The notes under the pieces: model-generated
Told to the model about the DNA's origin: nothing
What the model saw: the letters and a program-made list of their open reading frames with translations, nothing else
Databases searched by the model: none
DNA from: Streptomyces sp. NBC_01314
Lineage (GTDB): Bacteria > Actinomycetota > Actinomycetes > Streptomycetales > Streptomycetaceae
DNA length: 64,000 nt
Assembly: GCF_041435215.1 (NCBI RefSeq)
Contig: NZ_CP108394.1
Coordinates: 6,200,001-6,264,000, forward strand
Direction of reading: 5' to 3'
Part shown: in pieces, positions 8,038 through 17,016 of the stretch
How the letters are laid out: the number at the start of each line of letters is the position of its first letter
Position numbering within the stretch: the first letter of the stretch is position 1
Program-made: the position numbers and the translations under genes

Positions 8038-8300
8038 GCTGGGGAATCGAACGCACTCCGGGCAGCCGCGTGCACCGCACCGACGACGGTCACGTGGCCG
8101 TTCCGCTACGCCTGTCCCGCAACGGGGAGCATGCGACGGACGCCGAGCTTGTGCTCTCCATGGTCGAGACCGAGCACCTGCACGCGTCCCTTTGCCGTGC
8201 CCTTGAAGACCACCCGGCGCTGCCGTCTGCGCCGGACTGCCGCGGCGAGAGCATGATCGAGCCGGTCGCACCACACCGGACCGGGACGGGGGTACGGTGA
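8034..8300 (+). CDS. Small hypothetical protein
   Basis: 88 residues, ATG 8034 overlapping the previous stop. Begins MSWGIERTPGSRVHRTDDG and contains the run HVAVPLRLSRNGEH and an acidic helix. No recognised domain. The coupling by overlap with genes on both sides is the main support that it is real. Confidence 0.65.
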   Translation: MSWGIERTPGSRVHRTDDGHVAVPLRLSRNGEHATDAELVLSMVETEHLHASLCRALEDHPALPSAPDCRGESMIEPVAPHRTGTGVR

Positions 8301-8569
8301 CCCGCTCCATCATCACGGCAGTCGAATGGACATTGGCGCCGGCCACCGGAGACGACATCCCAGAAGTTGTCTATTCCGTGGTGTGTCTGTCCTGCGGTGC
8401 GGCCCCGGCGCCCACGGACAACGACCGCCTACCCGCCGAAGTCTGGGCCCTCAAACACACGGGACTCAACCCTGACCACCGGCGATTCACGGCCAGGGCA
8501 GAGACGTTCTGGTGTGTGACTCCGGCGGAGGGCAACCCCTACCGAGAGGCCGACGCACAACGCGCATAA
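8297..8569 (+). CDS. DUF7848-like small protein
   Basis: 90 residues, GTG 8297 overlapping the previous TGA (GTGA). Reads EWTLAP, then a CLSCGA pair of cysteines, then WALKHTGLNPDHRRF and TFWCVTPAEGNPY. This pattern (CxxC, W-LKH-G, F-VxP-GNP) is what I remember for Streptomyces DUF7848 proteins, which usually lie beside XRE regulators. The Cys pair and His residues suggest a small zinc-ribbon fold. Role unknown. The operon ends at a hairpin 11 bases downstream. Confidence 0.75.
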   Translation: MTRSIITAVEWTLAPATGDDIPEVVYSVVCLSCGAAPAPTDNDRLPAEVWALKHTGLNPDHRRFTARAETFWCVTPAEGNPYREADAQRA

Positions 8570-8580
8570 GTACCGAACGG

Positions 8581-8610
8581 ACCCCCTCTGTTGCGCACGG
8601 CAGAGGGGGT
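8581..8610. terminator. Bidirectional terminator
   Basis: ACCCCCTCTG, ten-base loop, CAGAGGGGGT: perfect 10-bp stem between the convergent DUF7848-like gene and ABC permease gene. Confidence 0.8.
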
Positions 8611-8624
8611 ATCGGGGCGAGAAG

Positions 8625-10271
8625 CTACCCCTTGCTCACCGCCGTCAGGATCTCCGGCAGCTGTCCGGCCGTCCGGGGCGCCGCCAGCCGCAGCCCCAGC
8701 TCCGCGATCCCCGCCCCGTACGCCGTTCCCACCGGCAGCAGCAGCCACGTCCAGGAGCCGCCGCCCGCCGAGACGTGCAGCCAGATGGTGAGGCCGATGA
8801 CCGGGAGGCAGAGGAGGGCGGCGGCGATCATGCCTCCGAAGACGGAGATCCAGGCGAGGCCGGCCTGTCCGGGGGCGACGCTCTTGTGGCCCTCCTGCGG
8901 GATGGAGTAGGGGAAGCGGGCGGAGGACCAGGCCCCGGTGGCGAGCATCGCGCCGAGGAGGGCGAAGGAGAGACCGAGGGCCTCGGGGAGGGCGGGCCAG
9001 TCGCCGAGGAGCGCGGTGGTCAGGACGGTGACGAACGTGGCGTACGGCAGGGTGATGACCAGCAACGCCAGGGCGCGACCACGCAGTTCGACGTACGCGT
9101 CCCGTGCGGACGAAATCGTCATGGCGACCATCCAGAACGCCGAGGTGTCCTGTCCGAACTGGTTGTACATCAGGATGCCGAGCATCCCCGCCGCGAAGCA
9201 GGCGAAGTAGATCGATCCGGTGCCCTGCAGGGCGTTGAAGACGGGCACGATCAGGCCGATGGCGAGCGAGGTCACCCACGCCGCCTTCGTCCTCGGGTCC
9301 CGCCGGACATAGCGCAGACTGCGTTCCATGATCGTGCCGGTGCGGCCGGCGGGGAGGAGCCGGCTCAGGCCGGTGGAGCGCGTCCGCGCCCGCCCCGCGT
9401 CGGCGGCCTGGAGCGTGGAGCCGTCCGGGGAGGTCATCAGCCGGGTGAGCGTCCGTGCCCAGAGACGCAGCAGCATCATCAACGCCAGTGCGCACAACGC
9501 CAGTTGGGCTACCGCGACCGCGTACGACCCCTCGCTCGTCGCCCGCACCGCGCCGATCGCGGACGACGGCGGGACCCAGCTTAGTACGTCCGCCACCGGG
9601 TCCAGCTGACCGAGGCCGGACGAACCGAGGCGCTGGGCACCGAAGTTGACGGCCTGGGCGCCGATCGCGATCAGGAGGCCGCTCAGGACGGCGAGGTCCC
9701 GGCCCCGCCGACTGGTCAGGAGGCGGGTGTTGGCGGCGGCCACCGCTCGGGCGAGCGCGACGCAGCAGAGCAGCGCGAGCGGGACCGCGGCCACGGCGGT
9801 GACGTACGCGGCCGGGCCCCGCGCCAGCGCGACGACCGACCCGAGGAGCACGCACAGCGTGAACAGCGGGCCGATGCCCACCAGGGAGGCCGCGAGCAGT
9901 GCCCGTACGAGTGGGCGCGGGCGCAGCGGCAGCATCACCAGCCGCGTCGGGTCCAGTGTCTCGTCCCCGCCGGGGAAGAACAGCGGCATCACCGCCCACC
10001 CGAGCGCCAGCAGCGCCACCAGCGGCACGGTCACGGACGCCGCGTGCTCGTCGCCCCGCAACGCGATCAGCCCGATCAGCTGGAGCGCCGCGAACAGCAG
10101 CACGAAGACGACGGAGAAGATGTACGCCGCCCGCCGCCCCGTCGACTGCCGCAGCCCGTTGCGCAACAGCGACAGCTTCAGCCGTACGACGACGGCGGTC
10201 ACCGACGCGGCCCCCACCGAACCGGCCGAACCGGCCGAACCCGCCGCGCCCGCCGAGCCCGTCGTGCTCAT
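8625..10271 (-). CDS. ABC transporter permease (ABC-2-like exporter)
   Basis: 548 residues with about 12 hydrophobic segments in two halves, separated by a soluble loop near residues 280-320. The N-terminus has a Gly/Ser/Ala repeat (GSAGSAGSVGAAS). The fold resembles large multi-spanning permeases that pair with a single cytosolic ATPase, and the ATPase gene directly upstream overlaps it by four bases. Substrate unknown; exporters of this architecture in Streptomyces are often for lipids, peptides or drugs, but nothing in the sequence decides this. GTG/ATG choice follows the overlap with the ATPase stop codon. Confidence 0.85.
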   Translation of the reverse strand: MSTTGSAGAAGSAGSAGSVGAASVTAVVVRLKLSLLRNGLRQSTGRRAAYIFSVVFVLLFAALQLIGLIALRGDEHAASVTVPLVALLALGWAVMPLFFPGGDETLDPTRLVMLPLRPRPLVRALLAASLVGIGPLFTLCVLLGSVVALARGPAAYVTAVAAVPLALLCCVALARAVAAANTRLLTSRRGRDLAVLSGLLIAIGAQAVNFGAQRLGSSGLGQLDPVADVLSWVPPSSAIGAVRATSEGSYAVAVAQLALCALALMMLLRLWARTLTRLMTSPDGSTLQAADAGRARTRSTGLSRLLPAGRTGTIMERSLRYVRRDPRTKAAWVTSLAIGLIVPVFNALQGTGSIYFACFAAGMLGILMYNQFGQDTSAFWMVAMTISSARDAYVELRGRALALLVITLPYATFVTVLTTALLGDWPALPEALGLSFALLGAMLATGAWSSARFPYSIPQEGHKSVAPGQAGLAWISVFGGMIAAALLCLPVIGLTIWLHVSAGGGSWTWLLLPVGTAYGAGIAELGLRLAAPRTAGQLPEILTAVSKG

Positions 10272-11053
10272 CGGCTGCCCGTCCCGCCGCCGCCCAGCCA
10301 GTCCAGGTCCGAGCCGGTGACCCGGTCGCTCGCGCCCACCAGCTCCAGGAACGCGCGCTGCAGCGAGGGCGCGTCACCCCGTACGTCGGCGAGGGGGCCG
10401 TGGGCGCGGATGCGGCCGGCGACGAGGACGGCCACCCAGTCGCAGAGGGACTCGACCAGTTCCATGACGTGGGAGGAGAAGACGACCGTGGCGCCGGAGG
10501 CGGTATACCGCTCCAGGACGCCGCGGATGGTCTGGGCGGAGACGGGGTCGACGCCCTCGAACGGCTCGTCCAGGAAGAGGACTTCGGGGTTGTGCAGGAG
10601 GGCCGCGGCGAGGCCGATCTTCTTGCGCATGCCCGTCGAGTAGTCGACGACGAGCTTGTGCTGGGCGCCCGCGAGATCGAGGACGTCCAGCAGCTGGGTG
10701 GCCCGCTTGTCGACCTCGGTACCGGGCAGCCCGCGCAACCGGCCTGTGTAGGCGAGGAGTTCACGCCCGGTGAGGCGGTCGAAGAGGCGCAGGCCCTCCG
10801 GCAGGACACCGATACGGGCCTTCACCTCGACCGGGTCGCGCCACACGTCGTGCCCGACGACCTCCACGGACCCCTGGTCGGGGCGGAGCAGACCGGTGAC
10901 CATCGACAGGGTGGTGGTCTTCCCGGCGCCGTTCGGCCCGACCAGCCCGACGAACCGCCCGGCGGGCAACTCCAGATCGATCCCGGCGACGGCGACCTGG
11001 GCCCCGAACCGTTTCCAGAGCCCCTGCACACGTACAGCGACGACATCACTCAC
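10268..11053 (-). CDS. ABC transporter ATP-binding protein
   Basis: 261 residues, a complete nucleotide-binding domain: Walker A GPNGAGKTTT (about 40-49), signature YSTGMRKKIG (about 138-147), Walker B VLFLDEPFEGVDP (about 158-170) and the switch His (SSHVMEL). It energises the permease encoded immediately downstream, with which it shares a four-base overlap. The signature has TG in place of SG, a variation seen in drug/lipid exporters of this class. No regulator is adjacent. Confidence 0.92.
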   Translation of the reverse strand: MSDVVAVRVQGLWKRFGAQVAVAGIDLELPAGRFVGLVGPNGAGKTTTLSMVTGLLRPDQGSVEVVGHDVWRDPVEVKARIGVLPEGLRLFDRLTGRELLAYTGRLRGLPGTEVDKRATQLLDVLDLAGAQHKLVVDYSTGMRKKIGLAAALLHNPEVLFLDEPFEGVDPVSAQTIRGVLERYTASGATVVFSSHVMELVESLCDWVAVLVAGRIRAHGPLADVRGDAPSLQRAFLELVGASDRVTGSDLDWLGGGGTGSR

Positions 11054-11196
11054 ACCGGCTGCCCCCTCGGGTAGACAGCGCCCCCCGGTCTTTCAGGGGC
11101 GCGGGGTGAAGTCGATACACGGCTCCGCCGCGCGGGCGTGAACAACCACGACCGACGCGCAGTCGCAGAACCGACCCGCGGCCCCCGCCCGGAACG

Positions 11197-11880
11197 CTAC
11201 CGGCGCCCGTCCCGCCCGCACGCGTAGGAGAGCGGCGAGATCAACTCCTCCGCATCCGGCAGCCACCGGTTCGCCGGAGTGGGCCGTCGAGCCCACTGCA
11301 CGGCGCCCCGTGACCCGTACCGCGTCGGCGGAGCCGCCACGTACTCGCCCTCACCCAATGCCTTGAGGTCGAGGACCAGCGGCGACCAGCCCAACTTCCG
11401 TACGAGATCGGGGACCTTGACGGAGGCGCCGGGCAGCACGAAGAAGTGCATCCGACGATCCGGCGTCCAGGTCACCGGCCCGAGCGTCAGCTCCATGCGT
11501 TCCATGCGGGCCAGCGCCAGCAGGCCGGCCGTTTCGGGAACGTCGATCGTGTCGAACGTACGACCGGTCGGCAGCAGGATCGACGCGGTGGGCTGCTTCG
11601 ACCACAGGCGGCGTGCGACGGTCGCACTGCCTGTCGCCTGGGTCGCCCAGTCCTCGCGCGCCGGGTGCGCGCCGGGGATGGCGCACGCCGGGTTGCCGCA
11701 GGAGCACTGCTGCACCCCTTCGACGGCTTCCAGCCATGTTCCGGGGAACACGTCCCAGTGGCGCTCTTCGGTGTATCGAACGGCGGTATCCAGCAGCGAT
11801 TCACCACGCTGCTTCGGGATTTGGGCAGCTTCAGGGCCCGCGATGGTCTCTTCCACGATGAACACAACTCTAGCGGTCAT
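11197..11880 (-). CDS. Bifunctional primase/polymerase N-terminal-domain protein
   Basis: 227 residues matching the prim-pol-type domain found in actinobacteria: RYTEERHWDVFPGTWLE, then a Cys/His cluster (CSCGNPACAIPGAHP) and a TILLPTG/FDTIDVP region. Full prim-pol enzymes copy or prime DNA using conserved Asp pairs; here FDTIDVP is a candidate site, but the helicase part of larger replicative proteins is absent. Stand-alone chromosomal copies are common in Streptomyces, often near TPR regulators, as here. Function in this setting is unknown. It is divergent from the regulator at 12185 with a 304-bp shared promoter region. Confidence 0.8.
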   Translation of the reverse strand: MTARVVFIVEETIAGPEAAQIPKQRGESLLDTAVRYTEERHWDVFPGTWLEAVEGVQQCSCGNPACAIPGAHPAREDWATQATGSATVARRLWSKQPTASILLPTGRTFDTIDVPETAGLLALARMERMELTLGPVTWTPDRRMHFFVLPGASVKVPDLVRKLGWSPLVLDLKALGEGEYVAAPPTRYGSRGAVQWARRPTPANRWLPDAEELISPLSYACGRDGRR

Positions 11881-12184
11881 CAGGGGTTACGGAAGTCACA
11901 TGCGCGGGGGAGAGCATCGCCAACGGGGCCGGGGCGCATGGGTGCACGGCCGGGGGCGCGCGGGAGGGATCACGGAGTGAGCCGGGTAGCCACGTGTGGG
12001 GTACAGCATCCGTGTTTACCCCGGCATCTTCGGTATGTCTCGCATCTTCGGTATGTCGGCGGGGCATTGATCTTCGAGGCCGGATCCTTTCGATATGTGG
12101 GTACACGTATACGAGGGGAATCGGCCGCTGAGGACACGTCAACTCGGTGCGTGGGCACGGCACCACAGCCACAGGGGGTACGCC
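11881..12184. other. Divergent promoter region between prim-pol gene and regulator
   Basis: 304 bases without a gene. It contains paired 16-bp direct repeats (12024-12057), a degenerate third copy near 12086-12097 (CTTTCGATATGT), and an AT-richer zone at 12064-12120 that probably holds the promoter of the regulator. Confidence 0.6.
12024..12057. repeat. Direct repeat pair, candidate operator
   Basis: GCATCTTCGGTATGTC occurs at 12024-12039 and again at 12042-12057, 18 bases apart. The spacing, close to two helical turns, and the position upstream of a regulator suggest tandem operator sites for autoregulation. Confidence 0.5.
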
Positions 12185-13567
12185 ATGGCCGCAAGGCCGC
12201 TCGTCGCCAGGCAGCCGAACGAACGACTGCAGGCGCTCATCCAGGAAGCGGGCTGCTCCAACGCCGGACTGGCCCGGCGGGTCAACATGTGCGGCGCGGA
12301 GCACGGTCTGGATCTGCGCTACGACAAGACGTCCGTGGCGCGCTGGCTGCGTGGACAGCAGCCGCGGGGCCGGGCGCCCGCGATCATCGCCGAGGCCCTG
12401 GGCCGCAAACTGGGCCGTACGGTCACGATCGACGAGATCGGCATGGCCAACGGCAAGAACCTCGCGTCCGGCGTCGGCCTCCAGTTCTCGCCGACGGTGC
12501 TGGGAGCGATCGAGCAGGTCTGCGAGCTGTGGCGCAGCGACGTGGGGCGGCGCGACTTCCTCTCCGGGTCGTCCGTCGCGGCCTCCGCGCTCGTCGAGCC
12601 CAGCCGCGACTGGCTGATCTCCGCGCCGGACTCCCAGGTGGCCCGCTCGGCGGGGCCCCGGGTGGGGTCGGCCGACGTGGCGGCCGTGGGCGCGATGACG
12701 CAGGCGCTCGTCGACCTCGACCACCAGTACGGCAGCGGGCATGTGCGGCCGGTCGTCGTGCACTACCTCAACAGCGTGGTCTCGGGGCTGCTGGCCGGCT
12801 CCTACCGCGAAGCGGTGGGGCGGGAGTTGTTCGCCGCGGTCGCCCGGCTGACCGAACTGGCCGGGTACATGGCCGTCGACACCGGGCAACCCGGCCTCGC
12901 CCAGCGGTACTACATCCAGGCACTCCGCCTCGCCCAGGCCGCGGGCGACCGCGCGTACGGCGGTTACGTCCTCGCCGCCTCCATGAGCCACCTCGCCGCA
13001 CAGCTCGGAAATCCGCGTGAGATCGCGCAGTTGGCGCGCGCGGCGCAGGAAGGGGCACGGGGGCGGGCCACACCGCGTGCGGAGTCGATGTTCCACGCGG
13101 CGGAGGCGCGCGGGCACGCGCTGATGGGCGACGCGCGCGCCGCGCAGACGGCCGCGGGCCGGGCCGTCGAGGCGCTGGAGGGCGCGGACCCCTCGGCCGG
13201 GGACGACCCGGCGTGGATCAAGCACTTCGACGAGGCCTATCTCGCCGACGAGTTGGCGCACTGCCACCGGGACCTCGGGCAGGCGGAGGCGGCGGCCCGG
13301 CGGGCCGAGGAGTCGCTGGCCAAGCATCCGGAGTCGCGGGCCCGGCGGCGGGCGATCGGGTATGTGCTGCTCGCCACGGCGCAGGTGCAGCAACGGGAGG
13401 TCGAAGAGGCCTGCCACACGGGGACGAAGGCCGTGGAGTTGCTGGGGTCGCTGCGGTCGAACCGGGGGGCCGAGTACCTGGAGGACTTCCAGCAACGGTT
13501 GGAGCCGTTCAGGGAGGAGGCGGTGGTCAGGGAGTTCGGGGCGCGAATGGACTTGCAGGCGGCGTAG
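12185..13567 (+). CDS. TPR-containing transcriptional regulator (NsdA-like architecture)
   Basis: 460 residues from ATG 12185, preceded by AGGGGG. The N-terminus (about 8-85) is a helix-turn-helix-like region (NERLQALIQEAGCSNAGLARR; SVARWLRGQQPRGRAP). A short DVGRRDFLSGSSVAAS segment resembling a Tat-type/secretion-like motif follows at about 118-133, then TPR-like helices to the end. This architecture is shared with NsdA-type Streptomyces developmental and antibiotic regulators; I cannot assign it to a named one. An in-frame extension to 12095 lacks coding bias. Directly repeated sequences upstream suggest autoregulation. Confidence 0.85.
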   Translation: MAARPLVARQPNERLQALIQEAGCSNAGLARRVNMCGAEHGLDLRYDKTSVARWLRGQQPRGRAPAIIAEALGRKLGRTVTIDEIGMANGKNLASGVGLQFSPTVLGAIEQVCELWRSDVGRRDFLSGSSVAASALVEPSRDWLISAPDSQVARSAGPRVGSADVAAVGAMTQALVDLDHQYGSGHVRPVVVHYLNSVVSGLLAGSYREAVGRELFAAVARLTELAGYMAVDTGQPGLAQRYYIQALRLAQAAGDRAYGGYVLAASMSHLAAQLGNPREIAQLARAAQEGARGRATPRAESMFHAAEARGHALMGDARAAQTAAGRAVEALEGADPSAGDDPAWIKHFDEAYLADELAHCHRDLGQAEAAARRAEESLAKHPESRARRRAIGYVLLATAQVQQREVEEACHTGTKAVELLGSLRSNRGAEYLEDFQQRLEPFREEAVVREFGARMDLQAA

Positions 13568-13613
13568 AACGCTCTGGGTGGGGGACTCGGTCGTCTCGCG
13601 ACCGCGGTGGGTC

Positions 13614-13640
13614 GTGGCCGGCCGCGCGGTTCCCCGCGCC
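13614..13640. repeat. Dispersed Streptomyces intergenic repeat, copy 1
   Basis: GGCCGGCCGCGCGGTTCCCC followed by GCGCC: minus-strand copy of the element GGCGCGGGGAACCGCGCG, which recurs in gaps at 26897, 29091 and 31590. Confidence 0.6.
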
Positions 13641-13750
13641 TTAGGGAGGGGCTTCCCCCCTCATCAGGGCGCGGGTGGTGCGTGGGCTGTCACGCGGACC
13701 CGGTAGCGTGAGTCGACGATTCCGGAAGTCCCCCGTTCGTAGGAGTCTCG

Positions 13751-15475
13751 GTGACGCAGAGTGGACAGGGCGAGGAGCCCTCGGCGCGGACCGCGCGCGA
13801 AGGCATCGTGCTGCCCTCGGACGGTGGGGCACCACTCCATCCGAGCGATCTGCCGCCGGCGCCGCTGCCGCCGGCCCCGGTCCAGCCGTGGGACCAGCAG
13901 CGCCAGTGGGGCTCGGAGGAGGCCGGGTCGCCCGCCCAGCCCGCTGCCGACCACTGGCACAGCACGCCGCCCGCGCCGCCCGCTCCGGAGTGGGGCGGCC
14001 AGGGGGCGCACGACACGTACGGCGCTCAGGGTGGACACGCCGGGTACGGCACCCACGGCGCCGACTACGGCACCCAGGCCGCGTACGGCACTCAGGGCGG
14101 GCTGCCGTTGCCCCCGGAGGGTTCCCAGGGGCCGGGGCCGTCGTACGGGGTCGAGGGGTATGGCGGAGCGGGGTCGGGTGCTCCGTTGCCGCCGGTCGCG
14201 GGTGAGGTGTCCCTGCCGTCGCCCGCCGCGCCGCCGATGGACGAGGGAGCCACCCAGTACATCCCGTTCGTGCCGTCGGCCGGGGCCGCGCCGGTGGACG
14301 AAGGGGCGACGCAGTACATACCGCCGGTGACCGCGCAGGCGCCCGCCGCGGAGGCCGCCACCCAGTTCCTGCCGCCGATCGGACCGGGCGCGCTGCCGCC
14401 GGAGGCGTCGGGCGAGGCGACGGCGTACCTGGGGCGGGTGCCGCACCACGGTGCCGGGCCCCTGCCGCCCACCGCGAACCCCGTACAGCACCCGCACGCG
14501 GCGCCCGCGGGGAACCCGGACGCCGAGCCCACGCAGTTCATACCGCCGGTGGCCGCGCAGGCGCAGCCCCGGCAGCAGCCGTACGGTGCGCCGGGGCAGC
14601 GGCGGGCTCAGCAGCCGCCGCAGCAGCCGGACGTGTTCGACAGTCTCTTCCGCAGCGAGGCGGGGGCGGAGGGTGCCGCCGGGGGCACGCAGCAGATGCC
14701 GAGGATCGAGCACACGCACGCCCCGCAGCCGCCGCAGGGCCCCGGTGGGCGCGGCGGCCACGGCGGTCAAGGTGGCCACGGCGGACCCGGCGGTCACGGT
14801 GGGCGGGCCTCCGCGAGACGGGACGGCAGCGGGGGCGGAGGGGGCGGCCGTAAGAACTCCCGGGTGCCGCTCATCGCGCTCGTCGGGGTGGGGATCGCCG
14901 TGCTCGGGATCGGGGCGGGTGCCCTGATGGCCGGGCCCGGGGACGACTCCTCGCAGAACGACAACAAGCCCGTCGCGGCGACCGGGGCGCCCGAGGAGTC
15001 GGCGTCCGCGTCGGCGGACCCGGCGAAGGAGCAGGCGGTCGCGCTGGACAAGCTGCTGGCGGACAGCGGCGACAGCCGGAACAGCGTGATCAAGGCGGTC
15101 GCGAACATCAGGACCTGCACGAATCTGGGCCAGGCCGCCACCGACCTCCGGGACGCCGCGAAACAGCGCAACGACCTGGTCACCCGGCTCGGCGGGCTGT
15201 CCGTCGACAAGCTGCCGGACAACAAGGCCCTGACCACCTCGCTCACCAAGGCCTGGCAGGCCTCCGCCTCCGCCGACAACCACTACGCCGCGTGGGCCGA
15301 CCAGGCCGCCGGGAGGAAGGGCTGCAGGAAGGGCCAGGCCCGCGCCACCGGCCAGACCCAGGCCGGCAACCAGGCCAGCGGCACCGCCAGCGCCGAGAAG
15401 ACCAAGGCCGCCGCACTCTGGAACACGATCGCCACCACCTACTCCCTGACCCAACGCCAGGCGGTCCAGCTGTAG
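13751..15475 (+). CDS. Single-pass membrane protein with Pro/Gly-rich cytoplasmic region and TQ(Y/F)(I/L)PP motifs
   Basis: 574 residues from GTG 13751 (GGAG nine bases upstream). Residues 1-370 are low-complexity Pro/Gly/Gln, including a GGHGGQGGHGG run; one transmembrane helix follows (about 375-398, LIALVGVGIAVLGIGAGALM); residues 400-574 form an extracellular helical domain with two Cys. In the cytoplasmic part four related motifs appear: GATQYIPF, GATQYIPP, AATQFLPP and PTQFIPP, each with Thr and an Ile/Leu at Thr+3, the pattern recognised by many FHA domains after kinase phosphorylation. This points to a Ser/Thr-kinase substrate at the membrane. No named family is known to me. Confidence 0.8.
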   Translation: MTQSGQGEEPSARTAREGIVLPSDGGAPLHPSDLPPAPLPPAPVQPWDQQRQWGSEEAGSPAQPAADHWHSTPPAPPAPEWGGQGAHDTYGAQGGHAGYGTHGADYGTQAAYGTQGGLPLPPEGSQGPGPSYGVEGYGGAGSGAPLPPVAGEVSLPSPAAPPMDEGATQYIPFVPSAGAAPVDEGATQYIPPVTAQAPAAEAATQFLPPIGPGALPPEASGEATAYLGRVPHHGAGPLPPTANPVQHPHAAPAGNPDAEPTQFIPPVAAQAQPRQQPYGAPGQRRAQQPPQQPDVFDSLFRSEAGAEGAAGGTQQMPRIEHTHAPQPPQGPGGRGGHGGQGGHGGPGGHGGRASARRDGSGGGGGGRKNSRVPLIALVGVGIAVLGIGAGALMAGPGDDSSQNDNKPVAATGAPEESASASADPAKEQAVALDKLLADSGDSRNSVIKAVANIRTCTNLGQAATDLRDAAKQRNDLVTRLGGLSVDKLPDNKALTTSLTKAWQASASADNHYAAWADQAAGRKGCRKGQARATGQTQAGNQASGTASAEKTKAAALWNTIATTYSLTQRQAVQL

Positions 15476-15583
15476 CAGCACGGCCGAGCACCGCCGACCG
15501 GGCCGGGGCCGAACGCCTGTCGCCGAGCCCGGTCAACGGCTGAGCCGCCCTCCAGCCGAGGTCTCGGCCCGAGGCCCCGCCGC

Positions 15584-16888
15584 TCAGCTGTCCGCTTCCA
15601 CCAGTGTCTCCTCCACGTTCACGAACCCCCTTCGGGCGGCGACGAGTTGGCCCTTGCGGACGATCTGGAAGGTGACTTCGGGGTTGATGATGCGGGGGAA
15701 GCCGGCGGAGGCTATGAGGTCTTCGAAGCGCCAGCTGAGGGGTGGAGTGAGGCCGCCCGTGGTGACCTCCAGACCGTCGTCGAGGACGCGCCGGATCGCC
15801 TGGGAGGTCACCTCGCCCCCGCCGATCTTCTCGATGGCGGCCTTCAGGACCGTGTACGCGATCCACGTGGTCTGCACACCCGGGTCCGCCGGGTCGATCC
15901 GGTTGTCGTCGAACGCGTGCTCCCGGATCACCTTCTTCATCTGATCCCACCGCTGGTCGCTCTCCACCGGGTACCAGCCGGTGACGTACGCCCCCTCGTA
16001 CGGCCCCGACCTGCCACCGGTCGCGTCGATCACCGTCTGGTCGACGCTGCCGAGGACCGTCCCCGTGCGGACGTCCGGAAAGTCCTCGCGGTCCCGGCGG
16101 AAGGAGTCCATGAAGGTGAAGGTGCGGTCGCCGAGCGCCGGGACCACACACCCCTCCGCGGCCGGGTCGGCGGCGGCCCGGCGCAGGGCCTCCCGCGCGT
16201 GCCCCCCGTACTCGGTCGCGTCCTCGGCCGCCAACTGGTCCTCGGACCCGTCGTGGCCCCCCGACCGCAGCCCCGAGTCCAGCAGCAGCGGCAGCTGGTC
16301 GCCGGCTATCGAGTCGGGGCGCACGAGTGCGACAGGGCCGCAGGCCTCGGCGAGCTGCTCGCCGAGGCCCGCCATGAGGGAGGCCTGGCCGCCGTTGACC
16401 GGATAGGACAGCGCGCTGGCGAACTCGTCGTCGGTGACGCCGTAGCCGCCGATGTACGGGATGTTCGCGGACTCCAGCGGGGCGATGTAGGAACGGCCGT
16501 GCTGGCTGTAGGACCCGACGACCGCGACGGCGCTCTCGTCGGCGGCGCGGCGGGCGCACTTCGCGGCGCTCACGGTCTCGTTGTGGTCGTTGCAGGTGAT
16601 GATCTTCAGCTCGTGGCCGTTGATGCCGCCGTTGGCGTTGACCCAGCGGGCGTACGCCTTCGCCATGGCGGGCATGCCGGGCTTGTTGGTGGCGGCCGTC
16701 TTCTCCGGGGCCCAGGTCATGACGGTGACGGGGCCGTCCCCGGTACCCCCCGTGGTACCGGGGATGACCCCGCACCCGGCGACGAGTGAGGCACACGCCG
16801 CCAGCGTGGTGGCCCTGACCAGGCGTTTGGCGCGCCCTGGGGGGAGGCCTGTGAGCAGAGGGGTCCGTCGTGCCTGGAAGCCAGTCAT
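15584..16888 (-). CDS. Substrate-binding lipoprotein, type 1 periplasmic-binding-protein fold
   Basis: 434 residues from ATG 16888. A signal peptide (RAKRLVRATTLAACASLVAGC) ends in lipobox LVAGC with Cys near residue 36, so the mature protein is lipid-anchored outside. The rest (WVNANGGINGHELKIITCNDH, then two alpha/beta lobes) is the branched-chain amino-acid/ligand-binding fold. No permease or ATPase gene lies beside it, so it may be an orphan sensor or share a distant transporter. The reading frame continues to 17086, but that stretch lacks a signal peptide start and coding bias. Confidence 0.85.
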   Translation of the reverse strand: MTGFQARRTPLLTGLPPGRAKRLVRATTLAACASLVAGCGVIPGTTGGTGDGPVTVMTWAPEKTAATNKPGMPAMAKAYARWVNANGGINGHELKIITCNDHNETVSAAKCARRAADESAVAVVGSYSQHGRSYIAPLESANIPYIGGYGVTDDEFASALSYPVNGGQASLMAGLGEQLAEACGPVALVRPDSIAGDQLPLLLDSGLRSGGHDGSEDQLAAEDATEYGGHAREALRRAAADPAAEGCVVPALGDRTFTFMDSFRRDREDFPDVRTGTVLGSVDQTVIDATGGRSGPYEGAYVTGWYPVESDQRWDQMKKVIREHAFDDNRIDPADPGVQTTWIAYTVLKAAIEKIGGGEVTSQAIRRVLDDGLEVTTGGLTPPLSWRFEDLIASAGFPRIINPEVTFQIVRKGQLVAARRGFVNVEETLVEADS

Positions 16889-17016
16889 GACTCCGCACGA
16901 TTCCGTCACATGACCAACCCGGGCGTGACGGATGGGCAACGGGAGGCGACCGGGAGGTGAATTGCGAAGAGCTACGATCGTATTTTTGAGTGGTTTCAGA
17001 GAGGAAGGCACGATCG

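Noticed and set aside
8539..10809. 756-codon minus-strand frame over the ABC permease and ATPase genes
   Set aside because: Different phase of the same DNA; arginine-rich nonsense with no domain, while the two overlapping genes in the other frames have all motifs.
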